A stretch of DNA of 21,968 bases. It comes from a virus. This document shows positions 1 through 5,005 of this stretch, in pieces. The notes under the pieces are model-generated. The model had not been told where the DNA came from. It saw nothing but the letters and a program-made list of their open reading frames with translations, and ran no database searches. The position numbers and the translations under genes were made by a program. The first letter of the stretch is position 1; every line of letters starts with the position of its first letter. Where the stretch lies: positions 1 through 21,968 of IMG/VR virus record IMGVR_UViG_3300008117_001417; one strand, given 5' to 3'.

Positions 1-1
1 C

Positions 2-376
2 CCACCAATCTATCACCTGCTCTACAAGTGGAGAGCCAGAGTTAGAGCCGGCCGTGGTGCTATGTCCGGCGAAAAGGCTGAGTACATCTCTGAGGCCAAC
101 AACTATGGAGCTGCACTGCCTTTCAGGTGGGATCTTCCCTTGAGATTCTTACGTGGTAACAGACCGCAAGAAACTCCCACAACCTTTGACGCTTCTTCAA
201 CAGTCTCTGCTTTGTCAACATCATCAGCCCACATAATGAAAAATGCCTGGCTATCAAGCCTAGGCATTTCTGAAGTCGACACTAGCAGCCAAGCAAAAGG
301 CGTCGAGATCAGAACGTCATTCTACTGTGAAGACGTTTTACTCTCTACACCCGATGGCGTAAGGTACGTTCCTTAA
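2..376 (+). CDS. Unknown phage protein, 3' part only
   Basis: The frame is open from the left edge of the window to a TAA at 374-376, so only the last 124 or so residues are visible. An internal ATG at 62 exists, but the open frame upstream (including the basic stretch YKWRARVRAGRG) suggests the gene starts outside the window. The visible part has no membrane segment and no motif I recognise; it is Ser/Thr-rich in the middle. Its stop codon overlaps the stop of the convergent gene on the other strand in a TTAA palindrome (373-376). A strong inverted repeat lies inside it at 241-269 and probably terminates that opposite gene. Function unknown. Confidence 0.6.
   Translation, partial: PPIYHLLYKWRARVRAGRGAMSGEKAEYISEANNYGAALPFRWDLPLRFLRGNRPQETPTTFDASSTVSALSTSSAHIMKNAWLSSLGISEVDTSSQAKGVEIRTSFYCEDVLLSTPDGVRYVP
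241..269 (-). terminator. Probable intrinsic terminator for the leftward 73-aa gene
   Basis: Arms AAATGCCT (241-248) and AGGCATTT (262-269) pair perfectly. An inner GGCT/AGCC stem with an ATCA loop extends this to about 12 pairs with one bulged base. Read on the - strand, the stem is followed by TTC ATTATG, giving a run of five T with the stem base. It sits about 100 nt past the stop of the - gene at 373, inside the coding sequence of the + gene. Seen directly; termination is inferred. Confidence 0.5.
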
Positions 377-594
377 CTAGGAATTGGTGTGTGACCCAAC
401 TTGTGTGGGGCCTCTTCCTTCTGTTTGGCCTCAGTTGACTTACGAAGTGTCTCTAGCACCCGAAGACTGTCAGAAAGAGACGGACCAGAGGTACGAACCT
501 TGGGCTTCTTCAATCCGCCAAGGCTTTCGGCAATTTGGATATGATCGTTGACGTTCTTCACATAGTATCTACACATGAATGGCCAGTCTCTCAT
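373..594 (-). CDS. Small unknown protein (73 aa)
   Basis: A 73-residue frame rich in Lys, Glu and Ser that resembles no family I know. Two ATG starts are possible: 594, which overlaps the primase start by 20 nt, or 576 (67 aa), whose codon shares the CATG at 574-577 with the primase ATG. Neither has a clear Shine-Dalgarno. Support for a real gene comes from its exact fit between the divergent primase and the convergent gene at the left, its stop overlapping the other stop in TTAA, and a terminator-like hairpin with a T-run on the same strand at 241-269. Function unknown. Confidence 0.5.
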   Translation of the reverse strand: MRDWPFMCRYYVKNVNDHIQIAESLGGLKKPKVRTSGPSLSDSLRVLETLRKSTEAKQKEEAPHKLGHTPIPS

Positions 595-1597
595 ATCTGA
601 GGTTCATGCCATATTCTCAGTGGTTCCCGACAGATCCACCAGAGAGGAACTGATCATTCTGTGTCCTGAGCCCAACTGTGGTGACAAGACAGGAAACAGA
701 TCAATCAACGTCAAGTCAGGCAAGACAAACTGTTGGCGTTGCAATAAGGGTGGAGACTTTGTAAGATGGGCCAAATCTCTTGGTTACTCAATTGAAGATG
801 GGGAAACTCAAGCTGTTGGTCTTGATACCCTTGAGAGTCTTTCAGACGAGGTTGACAGAGTTGAGAAATCTTACGTCCCATCTCTTATTGATGTAAAACT
901 TCCAAGAGGCTTCATTGCCTTGAGAGATGAGCCTGACTCCGCCTACTATCGGCTTATAGCCAAGATGGCAAAACGTAAGAATCTCTCCGTTGAGATTTTT
1001 GCCGATGCTGGTGTTGGATTTACCAGAGATTCTGACCTCTGGGAACCCTATGCCATATTTCCAGTCTATGAATGGGACAGGGTTGTCTACTATCAGGGCC
1101 GTACATACGTTGACATACCAGGTGAATCCACAAAGAAATTTCCTTCAAAGAATGAGCTAAAGTTTGGCTCATCATGCTGGGTTTACAACCTAGACGAGGC
1201 ACGTGAGAAACGTGCTACAACGGTAGTGGTTGTTGAATCCATACTGAATGTCATGTCACTGCGACAAGAGTTTCAACGTCGTGGTATAAAGGATGTTGTG
1301 CCCATAGCAGTCTTCAAACATTCCATATCAGCTATGCAAGAGCGTAAGATTATGGCCATACGCTCAATTAAGGAGGTATGCATAATGTATGATGCTGATG
1401 CCACGCAATCTGCATTCAAGGAGTCAAGGAAATTCATGAATAGGTGCAGATTTTCTGTGGCACACATACCACAAACGCCTGAAGGTAAAACTCAAGACGC
1501 AAATGACAATGTGGAGTTTGCCGTGGACCAGTTTCTAAATCGCCAGTTCTATGACACAGCCGTCTCTCAACTAGAGATTGAACTACTTAAACTATGA
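575..1597 (+). CDS. DNA primase (zinc ribbon plus TOPRIM, T4 gp61-like)
   Basis: Synthesises RNA primers for lagging-strand replication, normally with a replicative helicase that is not in this window. An N-terminal zinc ribbon has Cys30, Cys35, Cys53 and Cys56 (CPEPNC ... CWRC). The TOPRIM catalytic core shows VVVVES (Glu221) and MYDADA (Asp273, Asp275). A later GKTQDANDN segment near residue 304 resembles the KDAN motif of T7-type primases. The length, 340 aa, is close to T4 gp61 and much shorter than bacterial DnaG, so no helicase-interaction or helicase domain is fused. The start ATG at 575 has no visible Shine-Dalgarno and shares CATG with the divergent small gene. The stop overlaps the next ATG as ATGA. 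Confidence 0.9.
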   Translation: MNGQSLISEVHAIFSVVPDRSTREELIILCPEPNCGDKTGNRSINVKSGKTNCWRCNKGGDFVRWAKSLGYSIEDGETQAVGLDTLESLSDEVDRVEKSYVPSLIDVKLPRGFIALRDEPDSAYYRLIAKMAKRKNLSVEIFADAGVGFTRDSDLWEPYAIFPVYEWDRVVYYQGRTYVDIPGESTKKFPSKNELKFGSSCWVYNLDEAREKRATTVVVVESILNVMSLRQEFQRRGIKDVVPIAVFKHSISAMQERKIMAIRSIKEVCIMYDADATQSAFKESRKFMNRCRFSVAHIPQTPEGKTQDANDNVEFAVDQFLNRQFYDTAVSQLEIELLKL

Positions 1598-2169
1598 CCA
1601 AAATTCGACCAATTGGCGAGCGCATTGCCATTGTCAACACTGAAGTGGCTTACGAGGGCAAGATTGCTTTGCCTGAGAGTGCTCACAAGACTCACGTCCA
1701 CGGCAAGTGCATTGCAGTGGGATCCGGCAAATACCCTGATGGCACCACCAAGGAGATGTATGCCAAGGAAGGTGAGGTCTACCTCTACCAGATTGATGGC
1801 TCTCAGCAGGTCAATGCGACCTTCAAGGTTGACAACCAGCCAGTGCTTCTTTTGCATCAGGCCGACATGATTTGTCGTCTGAATGACAAGGTTGTAAGTT
1901 TTGACACCATCGACATGATGGGTCACTGGCTGTTGGTTGAACCTTACTTCGAGAACAAGAGTGAGATCATCATCCCTGATTCGGCCAAGGAAACACAGCA
2001 TGATCTACACCACTTCAAGCTAGCCAAGAAAGGCCCACAAGCCGATATCAGGGCTAATGTAGGAGACGAGATTTTCCCTGCTCGTGGACGTCTTACACCT
2101 CTGAACCTGGATGGCAAGATCTATTGCTTCATCCAGGACAACTTCATTTATGGTCACTTGGAGTCGTGA
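1594..2169 (+). CDS. Co-chaperonin with two tandem GroES domains
   Basis: Expected to cap a GroEL chaperonin and help fold phage proteins such as the capsid protein, as T4 gp31 does. Residues 4-97 align along their length with bacterial GroES: RPIGERIAI at the start, GKIALPES at the mobile-loop flank, HGKCIAVGSGK, EGEVYLYQ, and VLLLHQADMICRL at the end. Residues about 108-190 look like a second GroES fold: GHWLLVEPY, EIIIPDSAKE, FKLAKKGP, NVGDEIF, and GKIYCFIQDNFIYGHL. At 191 aa it is about twice normal GroES (about 97 aa), like plastid Cpn20. Its ATG overlaps the primase stop (ATGA). The family call is firm; the second domain rests on eye alignment. Confidence 0.85.
   Translation: MTKIRPIGERIAIVNTEVAYEGKIALPESAHKTHVHGKCIAVGSGKYPDGTTKEMYAKEGEVYLYQIDGSQQVNATFKVDNQPVLLLHQADMICRLNDKVVSFDTIDMMGHWLLVEPYFENKSEIIIPDSAKETQHDLHHFKLAKKGPQADIRANVGDEIFPARGRLTPLNLDGKIYCFIQDNFIYGHLES
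2106..2137. repeat. Inverted repeat near the end of the GroES-like gene
   Basis: CCTGGAT (2106-2112) pairs with ATCCAGG (2131-2137), with an inner GCAA/TTGC pairing. No T-run follows on either strand, so this is not a standard terminator. It could be an RNA hairpin in the 3' end of the mRNA, or chance. Confidence 0.35.
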
Positions 2170-2723
2170 GTTTTACTCCAATAAGCATTTTCACCGATCG
2201 GTGAAAACTTCACTTTGAGTGAAGACCCACCGGACACACCACCGTAGCCATCGCTCGGAGGCTGAGTGCCGTTTGGAGCATCTGGAGGATTGCCCCAGTA
2301 TTGGCCGATGACCGGATCGTTGAAGATCGGATCGTAGCCCCAACCACGCTTGCCAGCGTTGACGATGTCGACCTGAGCGCCGCGCAGATCGCCCTTGTTG
2401 CGGAATACGGTCGTTACGTTGGCCGTAACAGACTTAGCATTGCCGGAACTGTCAACACCAGAACCGAAGAAGCCGAACTTCTTAGCGAGGATGTTATAGC
2501 TCAGGGTCTTTACACCCTTAGGCTTGACTGTGACCGCCGAACCCACGTTAGTGAAACCACTCGCAGTAAGCGTGGAGGCAACCTTAGCTTGGAACCACAG
2601 ATCGTAATCTGAGGTATTCTCGATGATAAGATCGAGATTGCCAAGGCGCTCGTTAGCATACTGCAGGTAGCCATTGCACTTCGTGGCGTCCGTCCCGAAA
2701 CTAACTTGACTGACTTGATTCAT
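2154..2723 (-). CDS. Probable abundant virion protein (189 aa), family unknown
   Basis: No domain recognised. The protein is rich in Gly, Ser, Asn, Thr and Val, with beta-type strings such as LDLIIENTSDYDLWFQAKV and no Cys-rich or membrane segments, as in small capsid or tail proteins. It ends in a Gly/Pro/Asn/Ser-rich linker and a short beta-like tail. Its coding sequence is visibly richer in GC and CpG than its neighbours (for instance 2361-2400), which may reflect codon choice for high expression. It starts at an ATG after a 106-nt leader with two hairpins and a local A-rich stretch. Its 3' end overlaps the convergent GroES-like gene by 16 nt. Virion role is an inference from composition and its separate leader. 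Confidence 0.75.
   Translation of the reverse strand: MNQVSQVSFGTDATKCNGYLQYANERLGNLDLIIENTSDYDLWFQAKVASTLTASGFTNVGSAVTVKPKGVKTLSYNILAKKFGFFGSGVDSSGNAKSVTANVTTVFRNKGDLRGAQVDIVNAGKRGWGYDPIFNDPVIGQYWGNPPDAPNGTQPPSDGYGGVSGGSSLKVKFSPIGENAYWSKTHDSK
2158..2224. repeat. Cluster of three hairpins at a convergent gene junction
   Basis: Three adjacent inverted repeats. TTGGAGT/ACTCCAA spans 2158-2181 with a 10-nt loop. A perfect 20-bp palindrome with arms TTTTCACCGA and TCGGTGAAAA lies at 2188-2207. CTTCACT/AGTGAAG spans 2208-2224 with a 3-nt loop. They cover the stops of the + co-chaperonin and the last codons of the - virion gene. T-runs are weak, so a role in termination or mRNA 3'-end protection is inferred only. 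Confidence 0.6.
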
Positions 2724-2829
2724 GTTGTTTTGTGTTAAGGGTCCACTCAGACCCGTTAATGTGCAGCTTAAGTGCTATATTTCGGAATACGGTCCTCCGA
2801 AACAATTCAAGATCAATCGTATAAACTAA
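2724..2829 (-). promoter_or_regulatory. Intergenic leader with two hairpins
   Basis: This 106-nt gap separates two - strand genes and is the longest non-coding stretch here. It holds GGGTC/GACCC (2739-2754, 6-nt loop, extendable by flanking TTAA/TTAA) about 15 nt before the downstream ATG, and TTTCGGA/TCCGAAA (2780-2802, 9-nt loop). The second could end the nuclease transcript, though its T-tail is poor. A promoter for the virion gene is likely here, but I see no convincing -10/-35 or TATAAATA-type late box. Confidence 0.5.
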
Positions 2830-3879
2830 TTAACCCATTAGTTCTTGGCCAAAGGCCAACAAATCCTCCTCCATGACTTGAATGCCTTTCTTGTCTGGAG
2901 GGTTATTTTTAATGTAGGCCTTCATAAGGCTCTCCACATCAAATGTCACGTCCTTTTGGACTGTTTCAACATTTGCTTGACCTGGAGCTGACTCAATATA
3001 ATCATAGACTGGAATAGCTCTATGGGACAGTGGGTGCCCATAGAATCTTTGAGCCTCTTCAAAAGATTTCAGCCTTACTTCAAATCGATCCTCTGACTCT
3101 TGTCTTACTGTGGCTTCGAACTGCTCCAAACTCTGCCGATGATACTGCGGCATCTTAGTGTTTACCAGTTCAGCTTTACCAGTCTCTGTATCGAGAACCA
3201 TAACATACTTGGTCTCATTCAGCTCACCAAAATCTTGCTGAAAGGGCGAACCAACGTAGAAATGATTGGGTTTGAACTGCTGGTGTTTGTGGATGTGGCC
3301 TAGGAAGGCAGCATCAACTTGTGGAATGTCATCAGCCACCAGCCCATCTTGTAATGTCATGCCATGGGCCAAAGCGCCCTGGATTGAGAAGTGGCCAAGC
3401 AAGATAACCTTACGACGTGTGCCTGCAACTGTCCTGGCCTTCTGGACAGTCTGAATGATGGTCTTCTTCAGTTCCTCCTCATTGTCAATGTATGAGACAC
3501 AGGCAAATACGGCCTCACAGCCAAAGTCAATCACACCATGAGACTTTATCACAGTAAAGATACCATCATACATGACACCAGGGTGGACCTCTGTGCTTCT
3601 AAGCCACTGCTCATGGTTGCCCATGAGCTTGATGTTTCGACCTTTGAAAGCTGACAGTGGCGTCAGCACTGAGTGGAACGTGGGAATAGGAATGGCTTGA
3701 CGATCATCCGTGGTGTCTCCAAGATCAATGAGGCCATCACACTTATGCTTGTCATAGGTTTTCTTAAGAAACGCCATGAAGGTGTTGACACGCCACCTTT
3801 GAAGTGGCATGCTTGGGTCATTGAAACATCTCTCATGGCCATCAGCAGCCTGGAGATCGCCATAGATGAGGAATCGCAT
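2830..3879 (-). CDS. Mre11/SbcD-like metallophosphoesterase (T4 gp47-type nuclease subunit)
   Basis: Probably the nuclease half of an SbcCD/Rad50-Mre11 (T4 gp46-gp47) complex that processes DNA ends for recombination and degrades host DNA. The five phosphoesterase motifs are in order: GDLQ (Asp8), DLGDTTDD (Asp55), GNHEQ (Asn88, His89), LLGHFS (His163) and LGHIHKH (His195, His197). In motif I the usual Asp-x-His is Asp-x-Gln, so one metal ligand or catalytic His is changed. The length of 349 aa matches gp47 (about 339). The C-terminal part is less conserved and would carry the cap and ATPase-binding parts. It starts with ATG overlapping the Nudix stop (TGATG). The Rad50-like partner is not in the window. 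Confidence 0.85.
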   Translation of the reverse strand: MRFLIYGDLQAADGHERCFNDPSMPLQRWRVNTFMAFLKKTYDKHKCDGLIDLGDTTDDRQAIPIPTFHSVLTPLSAFKGRNIKLMGNHEQWLRSTEVHPGVMYDGIFTVIKSHGVIDFGCEAVFACVSYIDNEEELKKTIIQTVQKARTVAGTRRKVILLGHFSIQGALAHGMTLQDGLVADDIPQVDAAFLGHIHKHQQFKPNHFYVGSPFQQDFGELNETKYVMVLDTETGKAELVNTKMPQYHRQSLEQFEATVRQESEDRFEVRLKSFEEAQRFYGHPLSHRAIPVYDYIESAPGQANVETVQKDVTFDVESLMKAYIKNNPPDKKGIQVMEEDLLAFGQELMG

Positions 3880-4436
3880 CAGATCAGGTCCAAAATGGCA
3901 CTACGAATGGCCAAGCTATTGTCCTTGATAAATGGTCCCAGTGATGGAGCCCATTGTAGATCAAGCAACTTGCCCAACTCAGTGTAGTGCACTTTTCGCA
4001 TTTCAGGGTGCTTGTCTGGCTCCTTGTTGACCATGGTATCCAGAGTCTTCACAGGCAGAGCCATCACAGTGATCACCCAGTGCCAGTTGTCTACAGCCGC
4101 GATATTTTCGTACACACCAATCATCTTGGCCTTGGTGTAGTCAGCTTCCAAGTTCAGTTCCTCTTGGAGTTCAACAGCAAACTGTTGGGCTAATGAAAAA
4201 CCACACTCATGCAACCCAGATGGCAGTGACCAGCAGTTCTTAGCTGAGCGGACGTTTGGCCCACGATAGATCAAGGGGAAGTAACCCTCTGGATCAACTG
4301 CAAAGCCAGACACAGTTACATTGGGTACTGGCACGGCAGAATTACCATCTGTGCGCCATTTCCAGTTAGCTTTGATAGGTTCAATCACAAACTCAAGAAC
4401 TGTACTTAAGTCGTGACAATTGATCGAATACTTCAA
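3879..4436 (-). CDS. Nudix-like hydrolase with a degenerate Nudix box
   Basis: Nudix enzymes cleave nucleoside diphosphates linked to another group (NADH, ADP-ribose, dNTPs). Residues 74-96 fit the Nudix box frame (G x5 E x7 REUxEExGU), with Gly74, Glu89, Leu90, Glu92, Glu93 and Leu96 in place. The first Glu is Phe80, the Arg is Val88 and the last Gly is Asn95. The metal-binding EUxEE core is therefore kept, while two usually invariant residues are lost. WSLPSG just before the box and the following strands are typical of the fold. The only upstream start is TTG at 4436, with no Shine-Dalgarno; GTG codons inside are alternatives. Co-transcribed with the nuclease. Substrate cannot be told. Confidence 0.7.
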   Translation of the reverse strand: MKYSINCHDLSTVLEFVIEPIKANWKWRTDGNSAVPVPNVTVSGFAVDPEGYFPLIYRGPNVRSAKNCWSLPSGLHECGFSLAQQFAVELQEELNLEADYTKAKMIGVYENIAAVDNWHWVITVMALPVKTLDTMVNKEPDKHPEMRKVHYTELGKLLDLQWAPSLGPFIKDNSLAIRSAILDLI

Positions 4437-4772
4437 TTTCTGATGGAGGACACAGAGGCCGAAAAGCTGGATGAGAAAGCCAAGGCTTATGTGGACCGCC
4501 TGCTTTTAAGGTTGATGACGTCACCAGCCTTGATGTCCTTTTTAGAGGCAACTCAGCTACTAAAAGAGGGCGATGACTACATAGTCGAACTGCTCTTCAG
4601 AAAAGTTCCTGAAGAGCAGGTCGATGTCATCAAGCAATTTATTGCTGAGCCAAACACATCTTTTGCTTTTGAGCAGAGAGGCCAGACTCATTTTGCCTTC
4701 AGAGTCAAACTAGCTCCAAAGGATCTTGTGGATGATTCCGGGCAGGGTCCAACAACTGGTGTTGGGGAGTGA
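4413..4772 (+). CDS. Small unknown acidic protein (119 aa)
   Basis: Mostly helical by composition, rich in Glu, Leu and Asp, with no motif I can name. The listed start is GTG 4413, which overlaps the divergent Nudix start by 24 nt. ATG 4443 would give 109 aa and remove the overlap. Neither has a Shine-Dalgarno. Its 3' end overlaps the convergent 85-aa gene by 68 nt. It contains a perfect 11-bp-arm inverted repeat at 4590-4619. The frame is long and protein-like enough to be accepted, but function is unknown. Confidence 0.6.
   Translation: MTIDRILQFLMEDTEAEKLDEKAKAYVDRLLLRLMTSPALMSFLEATQLLKEGDDYIVELLFRKVPEEQVDVIKQFIAEPNTSFAFEQRGQTHFAFRVKLAPKDLVDDSGQGPTTGVGE
4590..4619. repeat. Perfect 11-bp-arm inverted repeat inside a gene
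   Basis: CTGCTCTTCAG (4590-4600) and CTGAAGAGCAG (4609-4619) are exact reverse complements around the 8-nt loop AAAAGTTC. No T-run follows on either strand. By a rough count, an arm this long is expected by chance about 0.05 times in a window of this size. It may be an RNA hairpin or a protein-binding site. Confidence 0.6.
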
Positions 4773-4962
4773 TATAGACTAGTCTCCCCATGAGAAAGTC
4801 TTTCACAATCTTACGGCACATATGGCCGCGTGACTTGACGCTGCGAATTGACAGGTCATCACGAACCTTGTCCAGAAGCTTACCATCATCACTTTCCAAT
4901 CTGAAGGCGATGATGGCCTCTTTACCTGGCCGCTTGGCTTTGACTTTACCTTGTTCTGTCAT
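4705..4962 (-). CDS. Small ribbon-helix-helix-like protein (85 aa)
   Basis: Residues about 14-22 (KEAIIAFRL) could form the DNA-contacting beta strand. Residues about 27-38 and 44-58 could form the two helices of a ribbon-helix-helix (CopG/Arc-type) DNA-binding fold. The N-terminus is strongly basic (KVKAKRPGK). If correct it would be a small phage transcription regulator acting as a dimer. It starts at ATG 4962, with no clear Shine-Dalgarno, 39 nt from the divergent portal start, so it could act on its own or the portal promoter. The C-terminal 25 residues are Pro-rich and overlap the end of the convergent gene. A fold assignment by eye only. Confidence 0.55.
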   Translation of the reverse strand: MTEQGKVKAKRPGKEAIIAFRLESDDGKLLDKVRDDLSIRSVKSRGHMCRKIVKDFLMGRLVYITPQHQLLDPARNHPQDPLELV

Positions 4963-5005
4963 GGTTAAGAGAACATACTCTACCCTAGTTTACAAGAAAA
5001 TATGA
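4961..5005 (+). CDS. Possible 14-residue leader peptide before the portal gene
   Basis: ATG 4961 opens a short basic frame (MVKRTYSTLVYKKI) that ends at a TGA overlapping the portal ATG as ATATGA. This is the same overlap type used by real gene pairs in this window, so translational coupling is possible. The ATG lies in a CATG shared with the divergent small gene's start. Fourteen codons are far too few to prove coding. Confidence 0.22.
   Translation: MVKRTYSTLVYKKI

Noticed and set aside
2401-2794. Repeated 12-mer CGGAATACGGTC at 2401 and 2783
   Set aside because: Several 12-base matches are expected by chance in 22 kb, and neither copy has a shared context.
3673-3987. 104-aa + strand frame across the nuclease-Nudix junction
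   Set aside because: Both - strand genes here have clear motifs and a TGATG overlap; this frame is antisense to both and has no recognisable feature.
4764-4789. GGGGAG/CTCCCC inverted repeat at the end of the 119-aa gene
   Set aside because: Six-bp stem with a 14-nt loop and no T-run; too weak to call a terminator.
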